Positions 11,047 through 23,031 of a DNA stretch of 64,000 nt are shown here, one piece after another. This stretch comes from Opeltia flavorubescens. Lineage: Eukaryota > Ascomycota > Lecanoromycetes > Teloschistales > Teloschistaceae. Under the pieces are notes generated by a model, which searched no databases, was not told where the DNA came from, and saw nothing but the letters and a program-made list of their open reading frames with translations. The stretch is from positions 372,001 to 436,000 of the forward strand of contig KE546965.1 of the NCBI GenBank assembly GCA_000442125.1, read 5' to 3'. The position numbers and the translations under genes were made by a program. The stretch's first letter is position 1, and each line of letters begins with the position of its first letter.

Positions 11047-12012
11047 ATGTATTTCCATGCATCTCAATGCTTCTATATACTGATCGCCACCGCGGTTGCC
11101 ATCCCTCTGCTTCCAGATAACCAGGATGGACACTCAATCACAATCGATCAGGCCGATAACCTCACCTCCAATGTGTCACCGTTCGATGATGGATGGTCGC
11201 CTTTAGGTCCGGCAGATCTCGACACACGTTTCGTCCAAAATAGCAAAGCTCTAGATCCACAAGCTTGCTTAGAATTGGCCTTGAGGGTGCTCGTACAACA
11301 GGCTACGGATGAAGGATGGAACCGTCGTCTGCCATCACATTTTAAAGGTTGGTCCGATGGTGGCAAGGTACAGATCAGGACGCGTTCATTTGATACACAA
11401 CCGATGATGCAGCGTTACGCTGTCTGGACCATCGTCAGAATGATAGATACCCTAGTTCGGTGGAATAGCTATGCGGAGACCGCAGCGGAGATGAAATTGG
11501 GGGGAGATCTCATTGGGATAATATGGCTAGAGGCTATACGCCCTCCAACGATAACAAGTGGGCAGAATGACAGTATGATAAGCTCGCCAGATACCGATCA
11601 TCCAAGCGGTACAGGAACCGAAGTGGCAGCGGATGACCTGGCCTTTAGATCCGTCCAGTTCTATGGAGCACCCAATTCCATGTCGGACGTTTACATGGCC
11701 GCCATCATTGCCGTCGTTCGGGTGTTTGAAAAATTTCCCCGGGGTTCTGCCACTGTTAGGACTTTCGTGGCTCGCTGGAGGGATTCGCCATATCGTCTGA
11801 ATGTCGCTTGGTGGTCTAAAGATAATCCGTCCCGCCTCAATCAGAGAGCGATTCTTACTCTCTCGGCTGCGGCTGTAGAGTTAGCAAGCTCTCGCAAGAA
11901 CTATCGATGTTTTAGAGCTGTAGGATTGAACAATGGGCAGTATGTTGGAGAAGGCGGATTCCTGCTCTATCCTCCTTCGACTGCATCTGAGCACGGGGAA
12001 TTAGGCCTTTGA
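11047..12012 (+). CDS. Secreted hypothetical protein, intronless
   Basis: A single frame encodes 321 residues. The ATG at 11047 is chosen because it opens a signal-peptide-like segment (MYFHASQCFYILIATAVAIP); the longer frame has no ATG. The mature part contains few cysteines (CLEL, CFRA), several possible N-glycosylation sites (NLTS, NVSP) and amphipathic stretches such as YAVWTIVRMIDTLVRW. There is no further membrane segment or GPI tail. I recognise no family. Like the gene at 1528-2472 it is intronless and secreted, but the two proteins do not look alike by eye. Confidence 0.55.
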   Translation: MYFHASQCFYILIATAVAIPLLPDNQDGHSITIDQADNLTSNVSPFDDGWSPLGPADLDTRFVQNSKALDPQACLELALRVLVQQATDEGWNRRLPSHFKGWSDGGKVQIRTRSFDTQPMMQRYAVWTIVRMIDTLVRWNSYAETAAEMKLGGDLIGIIWLEAIRPPTITSGQNDSMISSPDTDHPSGTGTEVAADDLAFRSVQFYGAPNSMSDVYMAAIIAVVRVFEKFPRGSATVRTFVARWRDSPYRLNVAWWSKDNPSRLNQRAILTLSAAAVELASSRKNYRCFRAVGLNNGQYVGEGGFLLYPPSTASEHGELGL

Positions 12013-13587
12013 CAGATCCATCGGTCTCATTCCCCAAAATCTTCATACTTTCACATCTTCCAACTTGACTACCCACATGATACGTCCTTCTCGATTGAAA
12101 AGAGCAAAAAATAAACGGAACGTCCCCCACAATCAAGCGTTGTTCATTACAAGCGGAAAAAAAGGTATGAGTACCATAATAATTTCCTTCAAATTTCAAG
12201 GCATGGATCCTCCCCCAAGTTGGCCGAACCCATGGCCAACACGCAGGATTTCCGGATTCCAGGAGTAAACTGCCGCCAGGCGTTTTCGTAGGGTCGACCC
12301 CGACGGCGGTTGAGCCTGAGCTTTTGCTCTTTTTGCTCTTTGAACCAAATGGGTTCCTCATCATTTTTTTTTCTTTTGGAAGGGGTTTTCACGCTCCCAA
12401 ATCATATTGCTGCAATCTATCTTGACTTGCTCTCCGTGGCATTAGTCAAATATTGTCTCAGTAAGAATGGCCTTTTTTTACGAAATATGTGTACATGCCA
12501 TCCCTTAGGAGATCAGCTGAGAGAGAGGGTTTAAAACCTGTCCGTTTCAATGTCTGACCCATTGCTATCGTACTTGCTCTGTTTCATGCCCTGTCATAGA
12601 TGGACAAATTCGGTTTCAACCAAAAATCTCAGCAACTCCCTTCTCCGTCGAATTGCAATCTTCCTTTCCATTTTTACCTTGAACAAACTCGGACATTCCC
12701 ACTATATTTCCGCTTCTATACCCTACAAACCGAATTGCGATGCTTTTTGCAAACCTATAGAGTTCTTCACACTCACACTCTGCTTAACAGGAACAAATCT
12801 TCACCGTCAACTCCCATTCGGTTGCACCCACCTACGAGCAATCTCCCCTTCCCCGACATTCTCAAAACCATCGAAATCCAAAACTCCAGATCCGCCCAGT
12901 CAAACGCCTATACCGAAGCCACTCGCTGCAACGAAAAGAAGCCAGTAATTTTCAATATCGGACACGCTCACGACACGTATGTATCCACGATTAAGTAAGT
13001 AGATTCCGAACGGCCGGTTCTTGATATGTATCCGTGTCTACGTCATATCTTATTCATTCGAGCGAAAACAGATTCAACGTTCTTCTCTTGTAGGGTGCTG
13101 TATGATTCAAGTTGCCGATATAATATGAGGAGATGGTGAGTTGATTACGAGGGTTCTAGATCGAGATATTCGTTGAATCGGAGGGAGTATGGATGGTGTT
13201 GGTAGATGCGAGGGCGAGTAGGAGTGCAAGGTGTGATCCCCACGGTAGATTTCAAAGTGTTGTCGAGTATTCAATTCGACGAGAGAGTTCATCATTATAT
13301 AGCTGGATGGTAGATATAGTTTTATCAGGCCTCTTTTATTACATTGCGCTGATAAGGCCCGGACAGAGGGAGGAATTGTCTGTGTTCTGTAAAAGGCATG
13401 GCATCTGATTCCCTGAATCTCTCATCCCTGTAGGAAGAGCGGATTTGTGATTAAAGCTCCTTGATGCAAGCATCAACGTCACCCCATTCCTTCTACTCGG
13501 CGCAGCAGCCATTACATATGATGAGTACCGAACCGACGAGCTTTCCAATCAATCCTCCACAACCATCAAATCCATCCCACCTCTCCA
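12013..13587. other. 1.6 kb convergent intergenic region
   Basis: Lies between the 3' ends of the secreted-protein gene and POP1. The longest ATG-started frame (12600-12998, plus strand, 132 codons) is rich in Pro, Ser and Phe through CT-rich DNA and shows no family likeness. From 13460 onward plus-strand frames are shadows of the POP1 end. I see no supported gene. Confidence 0.4.
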
Positions 13588-16440
13588 TCAAACAAGCTCC
13601 CACCTCGCCAACCTCCCCACCGCCATCCCTGCATCCCTCACAACACACAACCTCCCCACAACCTTCTTCCCCAACTTCCCCTCTAACCCCTTCAATTCCA
13701 TCCAAACCCTCCCTTCCCCACCAACTCCATCTTCATCCTCGATTTCCCTCTGCTGCTTACCAGATGAAAATCTCACCTTCTCAACCGCAACGCACCCAAT
13801 CGCACTAGCCTTCCCCTGCCCAAGGTCGAAATTCCCCGTCGTGACGAAACCGATGAGATCTTCCTTATCGGGAACGGAAGGATAAGCCGGGTCGCCTGGT
13901 TGGGTGATACGGTTTTCCATTGCAAGAACAGGATCAGAAGAAGAAGGGTTCTGAAGAAGGGATAAAGCTGTTTGCTGAGTCCTCAAGGGGTGAGACTCGT
14001 TCCTGGGAAGCTGGGCAAGGGTTTTATTGTTGCGATCTGAGGTGCTGATATGAGGTTTGTGTTGTCTTTGGCTCTTGGCTGGAGGATGGAGGATCGAGTT
14101 CGCGAGAGAAAGCCATTGGAGTCGGAGATGGGGAGTGGTGGTGGGAAGACGGTAGATGCGGGCGCAGGTTGTGGGGTTACCGCGGGAGAGGAGGGTGAGG
14201 TGGACTGTTGTTAGGGCGTGCTGTTTATTGGGAGGTAAAGGATTAGGTGAAAAGAGGAGAGTCGAGGAGAATGAGAAGGGAATATGGTTGATCGAACACT
14301 GGGGAAAGGTGGTGACCGCTGAGTCAGATTTCGAAGCTTCGGGTGCGATATTCGTAGATTTTGCGGGATCCTGATGATTTGTGGATGAGTCTGTCGTCGT
14401 TGCCTGGGATACAGAAGGAGGATCTGGTGCAGGTGCGTTGAAAAGGTATTCCCAATCGCATGCCCAACCCATGCCTATCTCTCCCTTCCTCCCATGTCCT
14501 AGATCAAGGCTTTCCCATGCAACTCGCTTGCCCTTTGATCGTTTTTCCCAATCGGCTTTCCTCTTCGCACGTTCCATCATTTCCCATTCCCAACCTGCTT
14601 GGGTTCCGGGACAGTCGCCCGGGAACCATGGAATTCCATGCTCGAAAGCAATCTGTCTGGTTTCTTCTAAGCCGCCGAAACGTGGAGTGCCGCCTGTTGA
14701 GAGAGCGTAATGCATAACATGATACCAGACTGGAAGGACGCATTTCCATGGAAGGAGCAGGGTCCATGAGCCTTGACCACCAGCAGTGGAAGCACGGTTA
14801 GCCACCAAGAGAATGGGTATTTGGGGGTCCGAAGGTGCTGAAGCTGGGAACTCGCCGGGCATTGCATCGCCCTTCCGGCGGTTGATAGCCTTCTGGCTAG
14901 GGAGTAGTCGACATGCAGTCAGACGAGCTGTGCGGTCGAAGATAGAGGGAGGAGTTTGTGCCCTGTCTGGTGGCCAGGAAGCCAATGTTTCGAGGAGCTC
15001 GTCATTTGCTGACTCGCATTGTGACTGCTTGATCGTTCGCGGTGGAAAGCGTAACCGTGGATCGGAAACATTGAAGCCCAAAACAGCGTTTACCGGCAGA
15101 CAAGATGGATTTGTGAGTGAACCAAGCGAAAGCCAGGCTTTGGCTGTCTCCTCGTTATCATTCATTGGTTTCAAGGCGGAGAAAAGGGTCTCGGTTGATC
15201 CAGGGCCAGTAAGCTCTAGACTGCCAATCTCGAACCGTAAGTCCTCCACCATCACGGGAGGTCGTTGCATTTTGGCAACTTTCAACAGCTCCGTCCATAG
15301 CTGTAAGAAAGCGGAGGGATGGACTCGTAAGAAGCATCTCCTTTTCGCCATTTTAGTTGTTGACGTGGTAGCTTCAGTATTGAGTGCCGATCCAGGCTGA
15401 ATGCACCAGACGATTTCTACTCTTGCAATCCATTTCTGCTCGCCGTCCCGTTCCTTCATCCATCCTTGCCATGATCTTGTACCATTCCTCCATTTGGCTT
15501 GTCGCTTGCTAGTCAATGCCTCTTCATCAACCCCTACTCCACGAAAAAGACCTATCAAGCTAGCTTCCGCTCCCTCAAATTGTATTGTGCTTATGTAGCT
15601 TTTATCCCAAGCAACGCATCCCCGAAGCGATCCAGCACGGTGCGTCTTACGATAGGTCTTCTCGGTCGGAGTCAATGCAATCGCAAATCTCCACAACGGA
15701 TGTTTCGGCTCGGTCATGTGCGCTCGTTCGGCGTGGTAGATGTGCGTAGGAAGCCAGCATTTATGCTTTTGACGTTTTCGGAATTTTGAGGGCGGTTCGT
15801 CCGGTTTAGAAAGAACATTCTTCTTCAGCCTTCGAACAGGAGGCGCTAAAGCTGCCGACTTGTCCAGGTCGCCGTCAGCAGGATTTTGTCCGTGAGCTTC
15901 AGCTCGCTTCTTCTTCTGCCGAGCATGTAGCTTCTCTAGCTTCTTGGCCGTCTCGAGGCGGAGGCGCATATGAGGTGTAGGTTTCCGACGTCGTGAGGTA
16001 ACGGTAGGAGTGTTATCCTCCTTCATCTTGAAGCTTGCAGGGGTATGTGAGCTACAACAATGGCTACAGAGCTAAATGTCTTCGTGATGAGGGACACTTA
16101 CCTCTCTGGTTGCTCGTTTTCTCAACTTTTTCGGTACCTTCTTGACATTGTGACTCGCAGTACGCCTCCGCAAATCATTCGGCACTTGCTGAAATGCCCT
16201 TGAGCTCAAGACCTTTTTCGATGCTTCCATGCTGGCTTCCATGGCTTTGATTTCAACTTCGCGTGCTTTGACAAAAGCCGACACGTCAAGCTCTCCATCC
16301 TTGTTGAGAGCTTTATCTGACGTCTGGGTCAGGATATTTCTTGCTTCGTCTATTTTGGCGCGTTTGGGGTTCCTCTGGCGATTCGAAGCATTGGCGGTGG
16401 AAGAGGGTTCTTTCCGCTTCCTTTCTGACGTAGTTTCCAT
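13588..16440 (-). CDS. POP1: Ribonuclease P/MRP protein subunit POP1
   Basis: Two exons (16440-16102 and 16026-13588) give 925 residues. The nuclear POP1 subunit binds the RNA of RNase P and RNase MRP and is needed for tRNA 5' processing and rRNA cleavage. The N-terminal POP1 domain shows RRRTASHNVKKVPKKLRKRA, joined across the intron to REMKEDNTPTV, then the basic RLRLETAKKLEKLHARQKKK and CWLPTHIYHAERAHM. The POPLD region includes ILLVANRAS and GWEWEMMERAKRKADWE. The C-terminus has the GFVTTGNFDLGQG motif. The 16102/16026 intron joins exactly at RE-MKEDN, as homologues require. The tail after residue 870 is variable. Confidence 0.93.
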
Positions 16441-16793
16441 ACCTGTATTGTACACTACCACCAGTGTCAATAAGAGCCGCCTTGTCTCTATGTGTGCTGT
16501 GTATCAAGCTCTATCTATCAGTCAGAATATTTTGCTACTGGGCGCGCCGCGATTATTCCGGAACGGCGAAACTTCGGCTGATTGCCAAAAATGCTTTGCA
16601 CTCTCCACGCTCCAATGATGACGGAGCTTTAAACCATGTTGGGATGCAATCGGATTACATATCCAGCTGACATGTAGCAGCTGGACTATAGCCGTAGTCG
16701 GTCATATAGAAATTGAATAGTTCCAGCTACGTAAATCATTGAAGCACTGGACAATTCATTATCTCGTTATTGTCCGTTTCAGGAGTACTCAGG
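16441..16793. other. Divergent promoter region
   Basis: A stretch of 353 bases between the 5' ends of POP1 and the DUF1348 gene. No gene or distinctive motif was seen. Confidence 0.4.
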
Positions 16794-17342
16794 ATGTCTC
16801 TTAAGCCGCCGTTCACCTTGCAAACCGCTAACGAGAAAGTCAAACTGGCCCAAAAGCTCTGGAATACCCGGTAGTCTTCCTCTCCCTCCACTTCCTTCTC
16901 ATCATACCTCTCCTTAAAAAAACCTTCAACTCATCATCAAGCCAGTGACCCACATCGTATCAAATCCGCCTATACAGCTAACTCCGTTTGGCGCAACCGG
17001 AATCACTTTTTCACCGGACACGTTTCCATTGTTCAATTCCTTCAGCAGAAATGGATCAAGGAGCAAAACTACCTTCTCCGCAAGGAGCTCTTTGCCTTCA
17101 CCGACAACAAGATCGCCGTACAGTTTTGGTATGAGTATCAAGATGCCTTTGATAGCATGAAGTGGAAACGGTGCTATGGAATTGAGCATTGGACATTCAA
17201 TGCGGATGGCGTTATGGAGAAGAGGATGATGAGCGGGAATGACGTTGAAATTGGAAAGGACGGAGATGGAAAGGGGAGATGGTTCGAAGGGTTAGGACCT
17301 GAGGATGTAGACGGGTCGAGTATACCAGAAGGACATTTCTAG
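16794..17342 (+). CDS. DUF1348 / NTF2-superfamily protein
   Basis: Two exons (16794-16870, 16946-17342) give 157 residues. The phase 2 intron restores Arg in the family segment AQKLWNTRDP. The conserved landmarks are AYTANSVWRNRNHFFTGH, LRKELFAFTDNKIAVQFWYE and KRCYGIEHWTFNADGVMEKR. This is a small cone-shaped fold (NTF2/SnoaL-like, DUF1348), usually about 155 residues and found in bacteria and fungi. Its substrate or function is not established. The C-terminal 20 residues after KGRW are specific to this copy. The neighbouring fasciclin gene ends tail to tail 195 bases away. Confidence 0.88.
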
Positions 17343-17537
17343 GCTAGCAAAAGATACTGCAAACAATTGAATAAATAGATATTTAAATATTCTGAATATG
17401 GCATATGCATTTCGTTTGTACTTCATACAATTTTAGACCTCCGTCGCTATGCCTCTCACACCAACGATTTCTTTTCATAGGGATGGAGTGGTCGTATGCT
17501 GATGTCCAGGGGAGGACTGCATATTCAACTCGAAGTT

Positions 17538-18987
17538 CTAGATGAACGGCTCAAGTCTCTCCTTGAGGTCTTCCACCGTCAATTCTTCATGCTGACAGTG
17601 CTTCCCCATGCGGTCTATTCTCTTGGGGGGGATAAGGACGTCGCTGACAACCTGGATGACACCATCCGCAGCAATACCGTCCTCAATGTCGACTCTAGCA
17701 AAAGCATTGACCTTGATTTCGATCAAGCGACCGTACCGTGCGACATCGACGGCGAGAGATTTGCCTTCCAAAAGAGTAGGGAGATCAATCTGTAAGAGTG
17801 TGAGTTTGTGGGACTTGAATTGTTTTATGAGCCAAACATACGTGGAAGATGCCCTTGGGAATACTGCTCTCGTCAACGGTATCTGCAGCGTAATACGCAT
17901 CTGAGTATAATGTCTGGTTGGCTACAACATGGTACTGAAGTAAAGCCTTGAGATACTTTGTGCCATAGCTGCTGAATAGAAATCCCGTGATCTTGGCCGG
18001 AAGCTTTTGAAATGCAAAGTTGGATGGAGCAAATATTGTTCCCCCAGTGTGGCTTGCAGAATCATTGAGCGATGTCAATAAGCCCGTCTTACTAAGGCCA
18101 AGTTCCAAGGTACTAAATTGTCCGGGGAGGAATGATATGATGTCAACTGCTTTGGGTGGTGGTATCAGTAGGCTGTCCAGGCCATGAATGACACCGTTTG
18201 TTCCGAACTAGTGCTGATTAACGAAAGGATAAGATAACAGACTGGTAAGGTGACTAACAATGTTGATCGCAATGATACGACTGTAGAAGTTGACAGTCAA
18301 ACCCTTCAGACCAATATTGGTGCTAAGTCTCTGTGGTCCAATACCGACCGTATCGACGGTCAAGGCAGTCGGGACAGTGTGAGTGACTAGGACTTTTTGG
18401 GCAGGGTAGAACTCCGGCGAGACATGGTATAATAGGACCTTCTTCAAGAACTCCTTGGATGGCTTAGGTGCGTCTTCTGGGATTTTTTCGAAGGCACTAT
18501 CCACAGGGGCAAAAACGGTGTAATTGGCTAACGTGCCATTGAGAAGAGTGACGAGGTCAGGATACTCGCTAATGGCAGCAGCAAGCTTGGTCGTATACTT
18601 GCTCGTGGCGATCAACTCATATACGGTCTGGTTAGGCGGGTCATGATGGCCATGAGTGCCAACGTTGGTTGTTGAATCGATCCATGAGCTGGCGTCAAAA
18701 CCGGTCTGTTGAACCTCCTTCGAGATATCGCTGCCAGTTGCTGCGGCATAATCGATGGCGGTATCAAGAGCGTGCTTGGAGGATTTGACAGCGTTGTCGT
18801 AGATACCTTCGAGCTTCTCGACAGACTGATCGATTTTATCTGCAATCTGGGCCTTCGATGGTAGCTTGTCGAAGACGGATCCAGCGGATTTATGAGACTC
18901 GATGGCAATTTGATTAATGACACGCTCGTCAGGGAGGACGAAGGCAGTCGAGAGCGCCGCAAGCGGTAGGAAATATAAGAGCTTCAT
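17538..18987 (-). CDS. Secreted protein with two fasciclin (FAS1) domains
   Basis: Three exons (18987-18259, 18207-17842, 17789-17538), all with phase 0 introns, give 448 residues. A signal peptide (MKLLYFLPLAALSTAFVLP) is followed by an alpha-helical linker of about 90 residues. FAS1 domain 1 runs from about residue 120 (TVYELIATSKYTTKLAAAI, NYTVFAPVDSAFEKIP, LLYHVSP, INI-FGTNGVIHGLDSLLIPP). Domain 2 starts near 280 (GTIFAPSNFAFQKLP, LLQYHVV, ADGVIQVVSDVLIPP). FAS1 proteins mediate surface adhesion; fungal members are at the wall or vacuole. No GPI signal or second hydrophobic stretch is visible at the C-terminus, so it is probably secreted or vacuolar. Confidence 0.9.
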
Positions 18988-19476
18988 GATTTGATGGTGA
19001 AGGCTAAAGTGATGGATAGGAAAGGGAAAAAAGTCGTAATAATCCTCATGTTCTCAGGCTGCCGCCTACGCGTGGCGGTTCAAATGGACTGCGTCATCCC
19101 CCAACTGCGGCGGCGCTACCCCTCATAGGGGTCACTGTCAAGCCGCTAGCATACGATTGCGTGCTGAAATCGATCTGGATTGACAGACCGACTATGGTAT
19201 TACCCGTTGTAACAGATAATGCTTGGATTTCTACCAATATGATCAGGAAGAGTAGGAGGCAATAGAGAAGCAGACTGATATCACAAGCCCAACCAAGATT
19301 GCGATTGATATCCCTGTCGAAGATCATCCTTAGCGTTATCGGCCCGCATGCTACCTATCCAGAATCTCTTCGATGTGGTGAGATTCATGCGGTATTGATT
19401 TATGCATGTCGTGGCACATTCGGGCATCCATCTCTCTTGTTTCCTAGTGCTCTCCTTCTCTGCTCAAATTATAGCC
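18988..19476. other. Divergent promoter region
   Basis: Lies between the starts of the fasciclin gene and the thioesterase gene. No gene is supported; a 77-codon leftward frame near 19094-19327 lacks any family resemblance. Confidence 0.4.
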
Positions 19477-20502
19477 ATGGCGCAATTGGCTCCTCTTGTA
19501 GTCCCAGCCATAAAGAAGCACACCGCGACAGTAATTTGGGCTCATGGTCTCGGAGATTCGTATGCTAGACTCTCTATGATTCCCGAGAATACTTGCTAAT
19601 ATTACAAGTGGCCATGGTTGGTGAGAATTGACTATCATACCCTTTTACGCTCCCGGTTTTCTAATGTTGGAAAGGTTATCAATGGCTGAGAACTATCGAC
19701 GACGTGGGAAATTCGAAGATGTCGCTTTCATCTTTCCCAATGCCCCGAGTATCCGAATCACAGTAGTACGTCACTCAGTGCACGCATACAAGATGTTCGA
19801 GGCTGATTCTTGTGTTATAGAACTTCGGCATGCGAATGCCAGGCTGGTACGACATTGTGAGGCCACGAGACACCCGTTCGGTCCTTGACCATGCACCTCG
19901 TCATCATGTGTTCTTCTTTTACAATCGCAATCTCTCTAATGCATCCTGCGCACTATAGATGGCCTTTGACGACCTCGCCCAAGAGCAAGACCAACCCGGT
20001 ATCCTCAAATCCCGCGAGTACTTCCACAGTCTCATAAAAGCCGAAATGGACAAAGGCATCCCCTCCTCACGGATCGTCCTCGGTACGTTCTCTTCTTCTT
20101 CTTGTCCCTTAACCTTCCGAATATACACCTTTTCTGATCAATATCGACATAGGTGGTTTCTCTCAAGGCGGCTCCATCTCCATCTTCGCCGGCCTTACCT
20201 CGCCGAACCCCCTTGCCGGCATCTTCGGCCTTTCCTCCTACCTTCTCCTCGGTGACGCCCTACCAACGTACCTCACCCCACAGATTAAAGCCGCTAATTC
20301 ATCAACACCGATCTTCATGGGCCATGGTGATAGTGACCAGCTGGTGAAATTAGAATGGGGCCAGGAGACAGCGAATAGACTCAAAGCGCTGGGATGGAAC
20401 GTGGATTTCAATGTTTACAAGGGATTGCAGCATAATGCAGATCCGAAGGAGATGGATGATCTAGAGACATGGCTGAGGGCGAGATTGCCTGCTGAAGGGT
20501 AG
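19477..20502 (+). CDS. APT1: Acyl-protein thioesterase 1, with a 12-base microexon
   Basis: Six exons (19477-19559, 19609-19620, 19675-19765, 19821-19856, 19959-20082, 20153-20502) give 231 residues. The cytosolic alpha/beta hydrolase removes palmitate from S-acylated proteins. Landmarks are ATVIWAHGLGDS, the oxyanion region S-G-H-G-W, AENYRRRGKFEDVAFIFPNAP, NFGMRMPGWYDI, the nucleophile motif GGFSQGG (Ser near residue 119), Asp in GHGDSD (near 174) and His in LQHNAD (near 208). The second exon is only 12 bases (T-GGC-CAT-GGT-TG); without it the G-x-G-W of the family is lost. It is bounded by a CTAAT branch point with acceptor AAG and by donor GTGAGA. The fourth exon is 36 bases. Phases agree through all five joins. 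Confidence 0.93.
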
Positions 20503-22256
20503 TGAGGATCAGGGTGATGTTTGTTGAGAACCATGAGGAAATGGGGGTTCTGGCGTCGGAGAAAGTCACGGCTGTTTAAGATATTACTCTGAGAACCTGT
20601 CATTCATCAATCCAATACCTCGACCTTGCAGCTGCTGCATCTAGTTGTAGTATTAGCTTAGAGCAAATCATGATCACGATTGGTGACTGCTTAAAAATAG
20701 CATGTAAAGTTCAAGAATTCTAGAGAGCCATTTGCTGTTGAGTAACAACTAGTAATATTCATTGGAGTCACAAGGAAGCTGTGGTTAGTGGAGCTGAGCC
20801 AGAAATATGATGCATTGGGACTTTTGACCTGGTAGAGCTAAGATACTATCGGCTGCTATATACTGAAGTCTGTGGCCTTGCACCAATGATACCACTGCAT
20901 CAACAAGCTTCCTGACCTTCCATATTAATATACGACACTGATAGGTGTGGGTCCTTAGTACTTTTCTACCAGCCCGATGTCCTCTACCGAGACCACCACC
21001 GCGGGAAAAAAATGTATTACCACGTGCTGAAAGCCTGACTCTGGGGCCATCGACCAGAACTTCGATACGTCTGACCAGCTCTTGGCCTTAATCCGTCCTC
21101 AGGTTTTTGATGCCTTCCAGCCGACCAAAGGAGCAGGCGAATGGTTGATTCATCAACAAATTCATTATGTTGCCGGTAGCCAGTCCAAGATCCATATGTA
21201 AGACCAATTCCGTACTTGGCATATCTCTTGCCGTGTAGTTGACTGCTTTGCATTGAGCCATGATGGAAGAGGTTGAGCTGGACTTTGGCAATGTAAGTCC
21301 TTGCAGCTAGCGACATGACATTGGAAAAGGTGAAGGCAGCTCGTCCGCAGGTATCGAATTTGACGAAGTACTCCAAATTTGTTGTGGATAGCTCTTACGA
21401 AACTCATGAAGGCGTTCTCAATTCCAGAACGATCATCCTCAGAAGCGTTGCCGATAGTAGTTGGTGTCGAAATTCTAGTCACTGGGTTTTTCACTACCTG
21501 ATCTTCTTCGGCAGCGGCTGCTAGCTCATTCACGATAAAACTTTGTAGTGAATAGCAAGAGTTACTGACTGACCACGTAGTCTACGAGAAGAATTGCTCA
21601 TCTTACCAACAGTGTTTGAGTGATTGAAAGAAGTGGAAGAAGATGGTAATATCGGGTGGAATTTAGAAGAAGGAAACGAGGGCCGTCTTTATACATCAGA
21701 GGCATGAGCCCATTTAACGTTGATAGATGAGCAGTTTGTGCACAATTGACAGTTGATACAGTAATACTTGTAATTGCGGAATCGTGTATCAGTATTAACG
21801 GAGACAACGTCGTGCAAACACGCACATTATGACACAACCATGAGGACTTAAGAGATCTTTATACACAAAATAACTGCCTATTTTAGGTCAGACATACTAA
21901 CTATTTGAAGAGGGGATATTATATCCTGCATAAACCTTGTTACCTGCATATCAATAGAAATCATCCTTATAACAACATGATACAATACTACTGAGATAGC
22001 AATGGTGAATTCAGAGACGCCCATGTGGTGAGAAGCAAAATTAAGAATATGAACGCCAAACATTTGAACATTTTGATTCGAGCAATTTACCAAGGCTGCC
22101 ATTAACGCGCGGCAAAGGTCAAATATGACGACATATGTATAGATATGTCGCTCGGGTCTATTCTTAAGTACCTGATTGTCTTATGTTTGATCTAATGATA
22201 CTTATCTAGCTTGTACTTCGGAAGCCTCCTAACAAACAAGCTCAACATAATTCAGG
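20503..22256. other. 1.75 kb with one unassigned possible gene
   Basis: No recognised gene. On the minus strand, between about 21603 and 21017, two overlapping open frames could belong to a small spliced gene: an ATG near 21603 opens a short exon (M-S-N-S-S-R-R-L-R-G) with donor GTCAGT, which can be joined in phase near 21541 to a frame continuing as FIVNELAAAAEEDQ. I could not find a consistent continuation or any family. 21600-22250 is AT-rich and shows nothing. Confidence 0.35.
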
Positions 22257-23031
22257 ATGACAAGCGTCTCTCCTGAGCTGGCCACCCCCAACCCTATCAA
22301 AGCGGGTGATCAATTCCCCAATGGAGTAACGTTCAAGTAGACCTTATGGCGATGTAAACGTCCTGTCGAGTAACCTGACAAGCTGATCGGTTCTAAGTTA
22401 CGTCCCATACACAGCTGAAAAGGATTCCATTACTTCCTGTGGCATCCCTCAAGCCTTCAATGCAAGCAAAGAATTTGCAGACAAGAAAGTGGTTCTTTTC
22501 GCAGTGCCAGGTACGTCGAGTGCCATCTTGGTATTAGGTTCAAAGCAGACCCAAGCACCTTGCACTGACATCGTGACAATTTTACAGGAGCATTCACTCC
22601 AGGCTGCTCCGTACGCCATCTTCCAGGCTTTATTGAGCGTCTATCCGAGTTCAAGTCGAAAAATGTCGATCTAATTGTCGTCATTGCATTCAACGACCCC
22701 TGGGTCATGAGCGCTTGGAGCAAGGCCAACGGTATCAAAGACGAGCTCGTATGTAATCCAGCTTAATACGATATCATGAGACGCTAACATCATGCAAGCT
22801 GTTCATGACTGACTCGGACACCAAATTCTCTAAAAGTATTGGCTGGATCCGTGGGGAGCGTACTAGGCGTTACGCCATGATCATTGATCATGGGAAGATA
22901 ATCTATGCGGAGAATGAGCCTGGAGGCGATGTCACTGTAAATCTATCCGATCTTTCCTGTGAATCAATTTTTGTCGCTAACGAATGTGCTGTAAGGTCTC
23001 TGGCGCCGACGCTGTACTCAAGGCGCTATGA
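22257..23031 (+). CDS. Peroxiredoxin, PMP20 / AspF3 type
   Basis: Five exons (22257-22336, 22398-22510, 22588-22748, 22799-22936, 22996-23031) give 175 residues. This is a thiol peroxidase of the Prx5/PMP20 class that reduces hydrogen peroxide and alkyl peroxides. The peroxidatic cysteine lies in [10 protein letters not shown] (about Cys71) and a second conserved cysteine in ITSCGIP (about Cys41); the spacing of 30 matches Aspergillus AspF3 (Cys31, Cys61). Other landmarks are [28 protein letters not shown] and [13 protein letters not shown]. The last exon is 36 bases and restores the usual ending ([11 protein letters not shown]); reading through the final intron instead gives an unrelated tail. 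The C-terminus is not a classic SKL-type peroxisome signal. Confidence 0.93.

Noticed and set aside
13461-13808. Pro/Ser-rich plus-strand frame
   Set aside because: Shadow of the POP1 3' coding region on the other strand; no start context or family.
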